Source: Advenella sp. FME57 | Lineage (GTDB): Bacteria; Pseudomonadota; Gammaproteobacteria; Burkholderiales; Burkholderiaceae_B | DNA: 39,472 nt | Assembly: GCF_014897675.1 (NCBI RefSeq) | Contig: NZ_JABUXU010000025.1 | Span: 1-39,472 of the forward strand | Direction: 5' to 3' | Shown: piece by piece, positions 21,376 to 30,486 of the stretch | How the letters are laid out: each line of letters starts with the position of its first letter | How positions within the stretch are numbered: position 1 is the first letter of the stretch | Made by a program: the position numbers and the translations under genes | The notes under the pieces: generated by a model | The model's input: the letters and a program-made list of their open reading frames with translations, nothing else | Told to the model about the DNA's origin: nothing | Database searches by the model: none

Positions 21376-22308
21376 GTGGCTCGCATACGAACAATCAAAC
21401 CCGACTTTTGGACTGATGAACGAATCACTGAGTGCTCAGTGAGTGCTCGCTTACTGTTCATTGGAATGTTGAACTTTGCCGACGACAACGGGAATCTACC
21501 AGCATCGCCAAAAAAAATCAAAATGCAGGTGTTCCCAGCTGATTCCTTTGACTGCAAACCTCTTATCGACGAATTGATCACTCAAGGAGTACTCATTGAG
21601 TATTCAGTGAATGGGGATAAGTACTGGAATATTAAAGGATTTAAGAAACATCAGAAGATCAATAGACCTTCACAAACGACTATCCCGGAACTGATTTTGG
21701 CTGACGACTCAGTGAATGCTCACGGAGCCCTCACTGACGGAAAGGAAAAGGAAAAGGAAGAGGAAGAGGAAAGGAATAAAGAAAAAACAAACAAAAAAGA
21801 AAGTTCGGACTCCAGTGATTCTGCGAGCACCGAACGTGTGTGTTCGCCTCCGGTGGTTGATCCCTCAGGTACGACAGAACGTATCGTGCTTCCACCGGAT
21901 CGGCCTGAACGACCTCCGGACCATACCTCGCCTGTCTCCCCGCATGGCGCCATAGCGGCGTACGTGAGATCGCAAGGGATGAACGCTGCCGCTTCGGACC
22001 AGGAACTGCGTGATCTGATCAGCCAAGGCGCAACGATGGGGCACTTTGTCGACGCTGTGCCGCTGGCCAAGGAGAAGGGCAAAGGGTGGAAATACCTGCT
22101 CGGGATTGTCCGCAACATGCTGCAGGACGAGCGGGCACCACCACCGGCAAGGAGACAATCGAGCAGATCAAGCACCCATGAAGCGTGGGAACGGATTAAC
22201 GAAACTTTGAGGAAACAGCAGGAGTTCGGTGATGTCATCGATGGTGAAATCACAGTGGTTGACGGTCAACAATCGCACGGGAAAGACCATGATGCAGGTC
22301 CTTTTTGA
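21376..22308 (+). CDS. Phage replication initiator (O-like)
   Basis: 310 residues from a GTG with GAGGG nine bases upstream. The N-terminal winged helix (ARIRTIKPDFWTDERITECSVSARLLFIGML, then GNLPASPKKI and FKKHQKINRPSQ) is the typical origin-binding domain of such proteins. A glutamate/lysine-rich linker (about 120-150), a proline/serine linker and a DnaD-like C-terminal domain (about 185-260, GWKYLLGIVRNML) follow. It overlaps the P-like gene. Role: binds the phage origin, perhaps within this gene (see 21427), and recruits P and the host helicase. Confidence 0.8.
   Translation: MARIRTIKPDFWTDERITECSVSARLLFIGMLNFADDNGNLPASPKKIKMQVFPADSFDCKPLIDELITQGVLIEYSVNGDKYWNIKGFKKHQKINRPSQTTIPELILADDSVNAHGALTDGKEKEKEEEEERNKEKTNKKESSDSSDSASTERVCSPPVVDPSGTTERIVLPPDRPERPPDHTSPVSPHGAIAAYVRSQGMNAAASDQELRDLISQGATMGHFVDAVPLAKEKGKGWKYLLGIVRNMLQDERAPPPARRQSSRSSTHEAWERINETLRKQQEFGDVIDGEITVVDGQQSHGKDHDAGPF
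21427..21448 (+). repeat. Tandem 11-bp repeats in the O-like gene (iteron candidates)
   Basis: ACTGAGTGCTC (21427-21437) and AGTGAGTGCTC (21438-21448) are direct repeats. Related CAGTGAATGCTC occurs at 21710-21721 and a looser version near 21586-21611. Lambda carries its origin iterons inside O, so these may mark the origin. Only two copies are close together, so this is weak. Confidence 0.3.
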
Positions 22309-22759
22309 TCGATTGGACGGGATCTATCCTCGGTCTTGGCGCTCCCAGTTCGAGGGCGCTAGCCCAGAAATTACGGCCCAAAATGTGCAGAACTGGACAG
22401 AAGTATGGGCCAACGCGTTCGAGACGCGCGGTGTTACACCCCACATGGTGGCTCGCGGTCTCGGAAATTGTCTGGATTCATACGACAGACCTCCAAGCCT
22501 GCCGCAGTTTTTGAAGGTTTGCAGCACGCCCGGTCGTGACGAATTGGTCGCACCGCTCGACAATCCCGCGCTTGCGTACGAAGCAAAGTTCAATCCGAAA
22601 CTGGCAGCCAAGGCCGCGGAGGCTGTAAAGCGCCCAGAGGATGAAACTGACCACCTGCGTTGGGTTCCCAAAATCCTGTGCAAATACCCGAACGGCCACA
22701 CATCGTACGCCTACAAGGCCGCGCTGGAGGTGGCAAAGGAACGAGGGATCCGAGTATGA
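22232..22759 (+). CDS. Replication protein P-like helicase loader
   Basis: 175 residues from the ATG at 22232, supported by GGAG seven bases upstream inside the O-like gene. FDRLDGIYPRSWRSQF, WTEVWANAFETRGVTPHMVARGL and PPSLPQFLKVC fit the lambda P family, which loads host DnaB at the O-bound origin. The C-terminal part (WVPKILCKYPNGHTSYAYKAALEVAKERGI) is a further helical domain. Its stop overlaps the next start (ATGA). Confidence 0.8.
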   Translation: MSSMVKSQWLTVNNRTGKTMMQVLFDRLDGIYPRSWRSQFEGASPEITAQNVQNWTEVWANAFETRGVTPHMVARGLGNCLDSYDRPPSLPQFLKVCSTPGRDELVAPLDNPALAYEAKFNPKLAAKAAEAVKRPEDETDHLRWVPKILCKYPNGHTSYAYKAALEVAKERGIRV

Positions 22760-23025
22760 CGGTGCAATGCATCGAATGCTGCCACTTCACGCTCCAGAAT
22801 CCAGATGGCCGAGCCGGCAAGGAGCTGGCCGCTCAGGGGTTCGGAACCTGCAAATACGACCCGACGGCTGGCAGCTATCAATCGGCTTTTTTCGAGCGCC
22901 AATGCCAGCGTTTTGCGGCAGCCGACCGCACGGTCATCGTCAAGCGCCGCGATTGGGTGGTTGCACGCAAGCGAGAGTTTTTAAACGCATTACGGGCCGT
23001 CCAGGCCAGAGAAATACGGAAATAA
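22756..23025 (+). CDS. Cys-rich small phage protein
   Basis: 89 residues from the ATG that overlaps the P-like stop (ATGA at 22756). CIECCHF near the start, GTCKYD and RQCQRF give a Cys cluster suggestive of a metal site. A basic C-terminus (VKRRDWVVARKREFLNALRA) could bind nucleic acid. Such genes often follow P in betaproteobacterial phages; no function known to me. Confidence 0.7.
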   Translation: MTVQCIECCHFTLQNPDGRAGKELAAQGFGTCKYDPTAGSYQSAFFERQCQRFAAADRTVIVKRRDWVVARKREFLNALRAVQAREIRK

Positions 23026-23027
23026 GC

Positions 23028-23471
23028 ATGTTTGAAGTCAGTTTTACTATCCCCGGCGAGGCCGTAGCGAAGGCCCGACCCCGGGTATTCAAGCGAAATG
23101 GTAAGGCGACCGCTATTACCCCAGAAAAGACGGTCAACTACGAAAACCTAGTCAAGTGGACGGCGCACCAGGCTATGCAAAAGGCCCGTGCTGTGATGTT
23201 TCACGGACCATTACAGGCATCGATTTACATCAGCTTGCCTATTCCTGCATCGTGGTCTCGAAAGCGGCAAGAAATGGCAATAGCCGGCCAAATTGCGCCG
23301 ACCAAGAAGCCCGATATCGACAACCTTATCAAGGCGTTGTTCGACGCAATGAATGGGATTGTGTTCCGAGACGATAGTCAGGTCGTATTTGCCGTTGTGA
23401 GAAAACTGTATTCAAGTACGCCCAATACACGAATACAGATTTCGTCCACCATGCAGGAAGCCGCAAAATGA
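23028..23471 (+). CDS. rusA: RusA-family Holliday junction resolvase
   Basis: 147 residues; GGAA upstream of the ATG at 23028. FTIPGEAVAKARPRVFKRNGK, then the catalytic strand KPDIDNLIKALFDAMNGIVFRDDSQVV with the conserved aspartates, is diagnostic of RusA. It cleaves four-way junctions symmetrically to finish phage recombination and prepare concatemers for packaging. Full length. It overlaps the next gene by four bases. Confidence 0.93.
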   Translation: MFEVSFTIPGEAVAKARPRVFKRNGKATAITPEKTVNYENLVKWTAHQAMQKARAVMFHGPLQASIYISLPIPASWSRKRQEMAIAGQIAPTKKPDIDNLIKALFDAMNGIVFRDDSQVVFAVVRKLYSSTPNTRIQISSTMQEAAK

Positions 23472-24076
23472 GCGAATCAATTTTTCAAAGTAGCCATCAT
23501 GCTCTGATGTTTGCGTTCAACTTCTCGCACCAAGCGTACGAGCCACCACTGATGAACCGCCTTGCTTGGGGGCCGATGGCCAGCGTTAGCAAGGGACTAT
23601 CGGGTACTGACGGCGCCGCTCAGGCTGCAATGATCTTGTCTCGGTTATCAAAGCTCACTATTGCGCAGCAGAACATCCTGATTGCTAAGTTCGCTCCTCG
23701 GACATGGCCGTGCTCCTGCCGGGCACCGTGCTGCTCTGGCCATAAGCGCAATGACATGTGGGAGAGGGCGATTTCCGACCTGGGCCAAATTGCAGCTGCG
23801 GAGGCACTTTCCGGGTGTGTGTCGAATAATCGGTTAAGGGTCGGGATAGTAAAGCGGATTTTTGGGGATAAGTCGCTGACGCTGGAACACCTGGCTGAAC
23901 GGACCGGTGTGCACTTTAACACCGCAAAGAATCATTCTGGCGCCATTAAACGGTGGCTAATGGGTGCTAGGAGTCCGAAATCAGCGAAGGACTATGGCCT
24001 GATTGAACTTACGCTTGCGCGTGCCGAAGATGTACTCAGCGAAGCCGGCATAATCAGTACCGAAGTAGATGCTTGA
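23468..24076 (+). CDS. Putative late-gene regulator (Q-like antiterminator)
   Basis: 202 residues. A central Cys cluster (WPCSCRAPCCSGHK, about 79-92) of zinc-finger type is followed by a helix-turn-helix (LTLEHLAERTGVHFNTAKNHSGAIKRWL, about 137-164) and a helical tail. Position, last early rightward gene after RusA and before the late genes, is where Q antiterminators lie. Zinc clusters are known in some Q families. Assignment to a specific Q family is not certain; a DNA-binding late activator is the alternative. 24077-24199 holds no gene. Confidence 0.6.
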   Translation: MSESIFQSSHHALMFAFNFSHQAYEPPLMNRLAWGPMASVSKGLSGTDGAAQAAMILSRLSKLTIAQQNILIAKFAPRTWPCSCRAPCCSGHKRNDMWERAISDLGQIAAAEALSGCVSNNRLRVGIVKRIFGDKSLTLEHLAERTGVHFNTAKNHSGAIKRWLMGARSPKSAKDYGLIELTLARAEDVLSEAGIISTEVDA

Positions 24077-24199
24077 CCGTTGTGTTTTTTTGGGACAAAA
24101 TACGCTGTAATTGAGTAGTCTCATAGCTGCGCCCAAATAAAATACACCGGAAAGGGTGCGCTTTCATTCGTGTTTGTATACTTTAAAAGTAAATGACTT

Positions 24200-24550
24200 A
24201 TGACCTTCACTAAGGCTACATCAATTTTAATAATTTCATGTTTAACTATTCCTTCAGTAGGCATATTCAATGATGCGGGTGCTGCCGACGCCCTATATAG
24301 TGATTCCGTATTTTTAATTGAAAAATTTGGGGCTCTTGGGGTCAATTCGAATGTTTCAGGTGACGTCAACGAATTCGCAAAGAAAGCAACTAACCAGTGC
24401 ATGTTGGCAGCGAATATTCCTTCGAAAGACGAGAGTTGTACAGATTATTTTAGAACTCTTTGCGAAAATACAGATATTAAAATAAAAGAAATTGCTATTT
24501 CCTGGGCGCATGAAGTAAAAGGAAAATCTTCAAAAATTATCTGTGATTAG
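24200..24550 (+). CDS. Secreted small protein, hypothetical (moron)
   Basis: 116 residues with a signal peptide (TSILIISCLTIPSVGIF) and probable cleavage near GAA. The mature part has four cysteines (NQCMLA, ESCTDYF, LCEN, IICD) likely forming two disulphides. Distinctly AT-rich compared with flanking phage genes and bounded by a terminator at 24651, which fits a moron with its own promoter (TATACT upstream near 24177). Family not recognised; T-like Rap/Tai4-type immunity proteins have similar size and Cys layout, but this is only a resemblance. Confidence 0.65.
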   Translation: MTFTKATSILIISCLTIPSVGIFNDAGAADALYSDSVFLIEKFGALGVNSNVSGDVNEFAKKATNQCMLAANIPSKDESCTDYFRTLCENTDIKIKEIAISWAHEVKGKSSKIICD

Positions 24551-24650
24551 TCAAACTTGCATAGATCTGACTAGATTCCTAGTAAATGAAAAGCTACTTG
24601 TTTGAATATTAAATCTGTATTCAAGGACTAGTCCAGACGTTGAAACGAGA

Positions 24651-24672
24651 GCCACCTTCGGGTGGTTTTTTT
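24651..24672 (+). terminator. Rho-independent terminator
   Basis: CCACC-TTCG-GGTGG followed by seven T. It ends transcription of the secreted moron and is a place where the Q-like antiterminator would have to act for late transcription to reach the terminase genes. Confidence 0.75.
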
Positions 24673-24738
24673 ACGAGCATTGGGAGTAAATGGCGACCAA
24701 AGGCAAGGCGGCCAAAATTTCTCTTGCGCAGGAGCGTC

Positions 24739-24963
24739 CTACTTTTTTCGAATTAACCGGCACCCACTCTCTGGAATTAGCAGTTCATCTGGTGAAATAA
24801 CATGCAGCTCAGTCCCATCCTCTAACTCGAAGGATAGTGGCATAGAGTGTGGTTGCAGCAATTCCCCAGGGCGCTGGACGAACAAAGTGTCTTCGATAAT
24901 TTTTACTTTTTGTTCATTGTTTAACTCATCAATGTAAACGGCGATTTCAATTACAGGTTGCAT
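24739..24963 (-). CDS. Small hypothetical protein
   Basis: 74 residues, acidic, beta-strand pattern (IEIAVYIDEL, FELEDGTELHVISPDELL). The leftward frame is preferred over the rightward one because of sensible composition and GGAT upstream of the ATG. It faces the late operon. No family recognised. The gap 24964-25144 holds a palindrome ATGACA/TGTCAT (25008-25025) and no gene. Confidence 0.5.
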   Translation of the reverse strand: MQPVIEIAVYIDELNNEQKVKIIEDTLFVQRPGELLQPHSMPLSFELEDGTELHVISPDELLIPESGCRLIRKK

Positions 24964-25144
24964 GCTAGATCCATTTCTAGTTGTTGATACTGGCTATTCG
25001 ACGTGGTATGACACCATTATGTCATGCTTTCATACAGCGAGATCCCTGTATATTTATTGAAATTTTAATTGCCACTTTTACGGAAAATTAGTTTTTATAC
25101 AACTCATTTTCGGATTCAACCCCATGCAAACGAGGTAATGGCAT

Positions 25145-25651
25145 ATGGCACATTGCGGAGCCAAGACCCGCAGTGGCCAGCGTTGTCGAAATAGGGCAAT
25201 GGAGAATGGCCGCTGTCGGATGCACGGCGGCAAATCGACCGGCGCGCCCATATCTAATAAGAACGCGGCGAAACCAGGCTCGATCTATAGCAAATTTTTA
25301 ACCCCAGAAGAGCAACGCACATTAACGAGAATTGAACTTGGCAAGGTAGATGACGAACTTCGTCTGACGCGGATCAGACTTATGCGCGCTTTGGCTCGGG
25401 AAAATGAGTTCGGGAATCGGTACGAAGAAGATACTGAGAGACGTGAGCTAATCGAGGTGGACGGTCGTATTGTCCCCGGAATTGAGAAAGTTACTACTAC
25501 CCGTAAGGTACGAGATTATTCAGCCTTGATCGATAAGCTGACAGCTCGGATCGAAAGTCTGGAGCGCACGCGAGCTGAATTGGCCAAGACAAATCCACCG
25601 GAGGATATGCCGGTAGGACGAATCGAGATTGAAATCGTAGGTGGAAAATAG
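25145..25651 (+). CDS. Terminase small subunit
   Basis: 168 residues; GAGGT upstream. It opens with a Cys/His-rich motif, CGAKTRSGQRCRN then NGRCRMHGGKSTG, characteristic of a family of phage small terminases and HGGKST proteins. A coiled coil follows (about 60-150). It recognises the packaging site and delivers DNA to the large subunit, whose gene overlaps the end. Confidence 0.8.
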   Translation: MAHCGAKTRSGQRCRNRAMENGRCRMHGGKSTGAPISNKNAAKPGSIYSKFLTPEEQRTLTRIELGKVDDELRLTRIRLMRALARENEFGNRYEEDTERRELIEVDGRIVPGIEKVTTTRKVRDYSALIDKLTARIESLERTRAELAKTNPPEDMPVGRIEIEIVGGK

Positions 25652-26921
25652 GACATTACGCCTGCAGATGACTGAGCCACAGGCAAGGTTCTTTCAGCTG
25701 GATGCCAAGTTCCCTGCATTTATAGGTGGCTTTGGGTCGGGAAAGACCGAGACGTTGGCCAATTGCGCTTTGCGTGATGCTTTGGCATCGTCCGACACAC
25801 TCATCGCGCTTTATGAGCCGACATATGACCTTGTACGTCTGATTCTGGCTCCCCGAATGGAGCAAAAGCTCTCCGACATGGGGATTCGGTACAAATACAA
25901 CAAACAGGAAAACATCATTTACACAAGTTCACCGAACTGTGGTGATTTCGTGCTCCGGACGCTGGAGAATCCAGCTCGGATAATTGGATACGAATCCTAC
26001 CGAGCCCATGTGGATGAGATCGATACCTTGAAAAAGGATCTGGCCGAGTCCGCATGGCAAAAGATAATTGCCAGGAATCGGCAAAGGCCAGCAGGGGTCG
26101 AGAATCCCTTTAATCGCGTGTCGGCGTACTCCACACCAGAAGGGTTCAGGTTCGTTTACGACCGCTGGGGCAGGAACCCTCGGCCAGGTTATGTGATGGT
26201 GCGTGCAGCTACGGCGTCAAACCCGTTTTTGCCGGACGACTATATTCAGTCCCTTCGCGAGAGCTACCCGGCGGCGCTTATTGATGCGTATTTGGAGGGC
26301 AACTTCACTAATCTGACTGCAGGTAGCGTCTATCCGGACTTTTCCCGAACAGAGAATCATATCGATGCCGTGCTTAGTGACGGCGAGCCGGTGCACATCG
26401 GAATGGACTTTAACCGCCTGAAGATGGCAGCTGTCGTATACGTGATAAGGGATGGGGACCCGATAGCGGTTGATGAGATAACAGATGGCCGCGACACTCC
26501 GGCAATGGCAGATCTCTTCAATGAGCGATACAAGAGAAAAGGCCACGCGGTCCAGGTCTATCCAGACGCATCAGGACAAAACTCAAGTAGTAAGAACGCA
26601 AGTGAGTCAGATTTGTCGATCATGCGACAGAAAGGCTTGTCCGTTCGAGTGAATAGTACTAACCCCAGCATTATTGACCGCGTAAATGCCGTAAACGCAT
26701 TGATATTAAATGGTGAAGGTGTGAGGCGATTGAAGGTGAATACAGACCGTTGCCCCCATTTGACCGATGCCTTAGAGCAGCAACCCTACGACAAGAATGG
26801 GATGCCGGACAAATCAAATGGACTTGATCACATAGTCGATGCTGCTGGATATTTTTTGGCATTTCGCTATCCAATAACAAAACGCACCGCTGGAATACGA
26901 AAGATTGGAGGCCTGGCCTGA
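25641..26921 (+). CDS. Terminase large subunit
   Basis: 426 residues from a GTG overlapping the small subunit by 11 bases; an ATG at 25668 is the alternative. Walker A GGFGSGKT (about 29-36), Walker B AHVDEID (about 120-126), then an RNase H-like nuclease with D in HIGMDFNRL, D in YPDASG and a late D in LDHIVDAAGY. ATP-driven motor packaging DNA into the prohead, with headful or site-specific cutting. Complete catalytic set. Confidence 0.93.
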   Translation: MENRTLRLQMTEPQARFFQLDAKFPAFIGGFGSGKTETLANCALRDALASSDTLIALYEPTYDLVRLILAPRMEQKLSDMGIRYKYNKQENIIYTSSPNCGDFVLRTLENPARIIGYESYRAHVDEIDTLKKDLAESAWQKIIARNRQRPAGVENPFNRVSAYSTPEGFRFVYDRWGRNPRPGYVMVRAATASNPFLPDDYIQSLRESYPAALIDAYLEGNFTNLTAGSVYPDFSRTENHIDAVLSDGEPVHIGMDFNRLKMAAVVYVIRDGDPIAVDEITDGRDTPAMADLFNERYKRKGHAVQVYPDASGQNSSSKNASESDLSIMRQKGLSVRVNSTNPSIIDRVNAVNALILNGEGVRRLKVNTDRCPHLTDALEQQPYDKNGMPDKSNGLDHIVDAAGYFLAFRYPITKRTAGIRKIGGLA

Positions 26922-26922
26922 C

Positions 26923-28290
26923 ATGCCAGTAACGACAAAGCATCCCGATTATTTAGCACACGAAGCCGAATGGAAATTGATGGACGATGCCCTGGACGGC
27001 GAGAGCGCGATTAAAAAGTGTGGCACGACATATCTACCCAAACCGGCCGGCATGGCCGAGGCCGAAAAACTCGATAGTGGCAATGTACGTCTGTATAACA
27101 ACTATCGGGATCGAGCGCAGTACGAACACTGGGTCAAGGATGGCGTTCGTGCCATGATGGGCCTTGTATCTCGCCTGACACCGGAGATCGTATTGCCGGC
27201 CGGTATGGAAGACATGAGGGACAACGCCACCGACGACGGATTTGGCCTTGTGGATCTGTTTCAACGGATAGTGAGACAGTCTATTGGCTATGGTAGGGTT
27301 CCGATTGTGGTGAACGTGGACGATCTTGGTAGACCCTTCGTGAGCATATATAAAGCACGTAGCGGTACCAATTGGAAGGAAGGAAACCAGGGCGGGCGCC
27401 GTGATCTTGAGCTAGCTGTTCTACTAGAGGCCAGACCAAAGGATCCAGGCGACAAGTACAGTCACGAAACGGTGACCGTCTATCGGGTGTTCGAAATGGT
27501 CGACGGCAAATGCGTGACAAGAGTACTCGATGAAAAGGACCAGGTCATCGAGGAAGAACGTACGCTGTCAGTCGCAGATAGCAATCGAAAATTCCTAAGT
27601 TATGTGCCTGTCATATTTCATGGCTCAACCAACAACAGCGCGGATGTCGATGAAGTGCCGCTGCTGAGCATGGCTCGGGCAACCCTGAAATCATACCAGT
27701 TGAGTGCGGACTACTATACGGCGCTGCACTACACCAGCCACCCGCAGCCCTGGGTATCCGGCCTAGATGAGAATACCGAGTTGAAAATGACCGGGCCGTC
27801 TGCTGCTTGGGATCTAGGCCGAGAAGGGCATTGTGGATACCTTGAGTTCCAGGGCGCCGGCATTGCAGCGGTGCGATCTGCGATGCAGGATCAGAAAAAC
27901 GTTGCGCTGGAGGCCGGTGCCCGGGTCATGGATGTGTCCGGCGTCGAATCAGGCGAGGCGCGTCAAACCCGGCAGAACGATCAGCACGCGACCCTTCACA
28001 GCATTGTGAAGTCAGCTGCGGCCGCCATCGAACAAGCGCTAAGGTTTGCGGCCGAGTGGACTGGCAGAGATCCGAAGAAGGTTCAGTTTGTCGTAAAACC
28101 AGACTTCAACATCCCAGATCTGGATCCGCAGGTACTTGGGCAGCTGCAGCAGGCGGTTCTGGCAGGCGGCATCAGCTGGGATACTTACTGGCAGTACCTG
28201 ACCACTGGCAAGTTGCCGGAACACAACTATGACGAAGAAGCCCTTAAGGTGGAAAATCCGGGCGGTGTGATCCATGACAAAGCGCAGTGA
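26923..28290 (+). CDS. Portal protein (DUF4055 family)
   Basis: 455 residues from the ATG at 26923. NYRDRAQYEHWVKDGVRAMMGLV and IGYGRVPIVVNVDD are typical of the DUF4055 portal group seen in betaproteobacterial siphophages. Twelve subunits form the head vertex ring through which terminase pumps DNA. The order terminase, portal, minor head protein confirms the call. Its end overlaps the next gene by 17 bases. Confidence 0.88.
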   Translation: MPVTTKHPDYLAHEAEWKLMDDALDGESAIKKCGTTYLPKPAGMAEAEKLDSGNVRLYNNYRDRAQYEHWVKDGVRAMMGLVSRLTPEIVLPAGMEDMRDNATDDGFGLVDLFQRIVRQSIGYGRVPIVVNVDDLGRPFVSIYKARSGTNWKEGNQGGRRDLELAVLLEARPKDPGDKYSHETVTVYRVFEMVDGKCVTRVLDEKDQVIEEERTLSVADSNRKFLSYVPVIFHGSTNNSADVDEVPLLSMARATLKSYQLSADYYTALHYTSHPQPWVSGLDENTELKMTGPSAAWDLGREGHCGYLEFQGAGIAAVRSAMQDQKNVALEAGARVMDVSGVESGEARQTRQNDQHATLHSIVKSAAAAIEQALRFAAEWTGRDPKKVQFVVKPDFNIPDLDPQVLGQLQQAVLAGGISWDTYWQYLTTGKLPEHNYDEEALKVENPGGVIHDKAQ

Positions 28291-29449
28291 GCTTTCTGCT
28301 GCCCAGCGGGCGATTATCGCCGCATTAGGCCAGCACGCCGCTTATGGGTACCGGGCATCAACCGCAGTGGTGAACCAGCTCAATGAGCAAATAGACCACT
28401 TTTCCCAGGAATTGGCGGCAAAGCTTTCCGAACGACTCGATGATCTGACCCAAGCCGAGATGCAGGCTTTTACGGCCGGAAAGTACACCACCAGTAGGCT
28501 CAAGGCGCTAAAGGCAGAGATTGATGGCTGGGCAGTGGCTCTGGATCAGGCAATCCAAGCCGAATGGGCTTCCTCTTCATTGGCGCTGGCCGGGTACGAG
28601 TTCACGTACATGAAAGACCTGCTTTCCCAGGTGTTCGATGATGTGCCCAAGGTGAAGAAGACGCCTATGCAGGTACTGCAGGCGGCAATGGAGAAGCCGG
28701 TGACGGGCAAACTGGTAAAGGACATGCTGGCCAAGATAGTTCCGGACCAGAAAGAGCGGCTTTTTGCCACGTTGCGCCAAGGTATTGCTGCTGGTCAGAC
28801 TACACCGGAAATCATTCGTGCGCTACGTGGCACCAAAGCGTTGAACTATAAGGACGGGATTGTCCAGGCTGCCAAATATGAGGTGGAGCGGTTCGTACGC
28901 ACCTGCCGCAATCACATCGCGAATGGGGCATATGATCAGACATACGAAGCTCTGGGTGTGTCACACGTTGTGCGTGTCGCCAGCCTGGAGGGCCGTACCT
29001 GCAAGGCGTGCGCCGCCCTTGATGGGAACGTGTATAAGACCGACGAGCCAAAGCCGCCTGCAACATTACACCCCAATTGCCGCTGCCAGTACGCCCCGAG
29101 CTTTGACGGCAAGATTATCGGAAACCGCCCGTATATGCGCGCGCTAAAGGTCAGTAAACGCGATGGCTCCATACGATTTCGCGCCTTGAAAGACATGACG
29201 GCCAAACAACGTCAGGACGCCGGGCTCAAAGTTGGGCAGGTTAACGCCAATACATCCTATAGCAAGTGGTTTGCCAACCAGGACGCTGCATTTCAGAAGG
29301 AATGGCTGGGCCCGAAAAGATACAAGCTCTATACCGAGGGTCAATACACGCTCGGTCGCTTTATTGATCCAAAAACCGGGTATCAATATAATCTGGATGA
29401 ACTGCGTCAGAGGGACGTTGAGACTTTCAGACAGATTTTTGGTGAGTAA
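28274..29449 (+). CDS. Minor head protein, SPP1 gp7/Mu F family
   Basis: 391 residues. N-terminal helical region, then the Mu F core: FVRTCRNHIANGAYDQTYEAL, EGRTCKACAALDGNVYK and PPATLHPNCRCQYAPSF, with the CxxC and HPNCRC zinc-like signature. In Mu and SPP1 such proteins bind the portal and affect DNA ejection. A third helical domain follows (about 300-391). A terminator lies 130 bases downstream. Confidence 0.85.
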   Translation: MTKRSELSAAQRAIIAALGQHAAYGYRASTAVVNQLNEQIDHFSQELAAKLSERLDDLTQAEMQAFTAGKYTTSRLKALKAEIDGWAVALDQAIQAEWASSSLALAGYEFTYMKDLLSQVFDDVPKVKKTPMQVLQAAMEKPVTGKLVKDMLAKIVPDQKERLFATLRQGIAAGQTTPEIIRALRGTKALNYKDGIVQAAKYEVERFVRTCRNHIANGAYDQTYEALGVSHVVRVASLEGRTCKACAALDGNVYKTDEPKPPATLHPNCRCQYAPSFDGKIIGNRPYMRALKVSKRDGSIRFRALKDMTAKQRQDAGLKVGQVNANTSYSKWFANQDAAFQKEWLGPKRYKLYTEGQYTLGRFIDPKTGYQYNLDELRQRDVETFRQIFGE

Positions 29450-29580
29450 GCACGAATCCTGCGACCACTGGTTTTTAAAGTGGTGGACACTTCGAATAGT
29501 TGAACAATACACGCTTGTGGAAGCCCCACAGGCGTGGCTTTTCATGCAAATTAGTATCAAACTACAGAAATACATTCCAT

Positions 29581-29605
29581 AACCCAGCCATTGCGCTGGG
29601 TTTTT
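29581..29605 (+). terminator. Rho-independent terminator
   Basis: AACCCAGC/GCTGGGTT with loop CATTGC followed by TTTTT, between minor head protein and scaffold. A second hairpin TGCCCGC/GCGGGCA (29666-29682) precedes the scaffold ribosome site. The 258-base gap has no other feature I can support. Confidence 0.75.
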
Positions 29606-29707
29606 CGTTTTCAGGCTCATCGTCAGGCGGTGGGCTTTTTTTGTGCCTCGAGGAGGCGATGCCATTGCCCGCAAGGCGGGCACCAACTTTCCCAAGGGGA
29701 TAAATAC

Positions 29708-30475
29708 ATGTTTGACGATCTTGATCTGGCCGAACTGGGCCTTGAAATTCCTGAAGATAAAGTCGCGGGCCTCAAAGAGGTACTGACGAGTAAAGCCCAG
29801 GAGGTCATTGACCAGGCAGTTGCGGGGTTAAAAGCAAAGAACACCCAGTTAATGGGTACCGTGAAGTCCACGAAAAGCGAGCTGGACCGACTCAAGTCCC
29901 AATTTGAAGGCCTTGATATTGATTCAGTTAAAGCGCTGCTCACTAAAGCTGCTACTGACGAAGAGACCCGGCTACTGGCCGAAGGCAAGATTGATGAGGT
30001 TCTGAATGCCCGCACGGAACGCATGCGCACGAGTTTTGAAAGAAATCTCAGTGCTGAAAAAGAGCGAGCCGATAGGGCTGAGGCTTTCGCCAACCGGTTC
30101 CGGGACAAGGTCCTGGCCGATTGCATTCGAACCGCTGCGCAAAAGGTCGGTGCGTTACCTGAGGCCTTTGAAGACATCGTCCTACGCGCGCGGGGCACGT
30201 TCACTCTAACCGAAGAGGGCGAGGCGGTTGCTGTAGACAAAGATGGCCAGTCCATTTTAGGCAGCGACGGGAAAACGCCCCTTTCACCGCTTGAATGGGC
30301 TGAAAGCTTGCGCGAGATCGCACCACACCTGTGGCCAAAGGCGACGGGCGCCGGCGAGACCGGTGATCGCGGCACTAAGGGTGCTGTGAAAAAACGCAGT
30401 GAAATGAATGCGAGCGAGAAAGCTGCATTCGTTAAGGAAAACGGGCAAGACGCCTATTTGAAATTACCTAAATAA
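29708..30475 (+). CDS. Scaffolding protein (GP20-like)
   Basis: 255 residues from the ATG at 29708 with AAGGGGA upstream. Long coiled coil (about 30-150, VIDQAVAGLKAKNTQLM, STKSELDRLKSQFE, AEKERADRAEAFANRF) and a basic C-terminus (KKRSEMNASEKAAFVKEN) of the sort that binds capsid. It directs prohead assembly and is then lost. It lies 11 bases before the capsid gene. Confidence 0.8.
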   Translation: MFDDLDLAELGLEIPEDKVAGLKEVLTSKAQEVIDQAVAGLKAKNTQLMGTVKSTKSELDRLKSQFEGLDIDSVKALLTKAATDEETRLLAEGKIDEVLNARTERMRTSFERNLSAEKERADRAEAFANRFRDKVLADCIRTAAQKVGALPEAFEDIVLRARGTFTLTEEGEAVAVDKDGQSILGSDGKTPLSPLEWAESLREIAPHLWPKATGAGETGDRGTKGAVKKRSEMNASEKAAFVKENGQDAYLKLPK

Positions 30476-30486
30476 GGAATGGTCAT

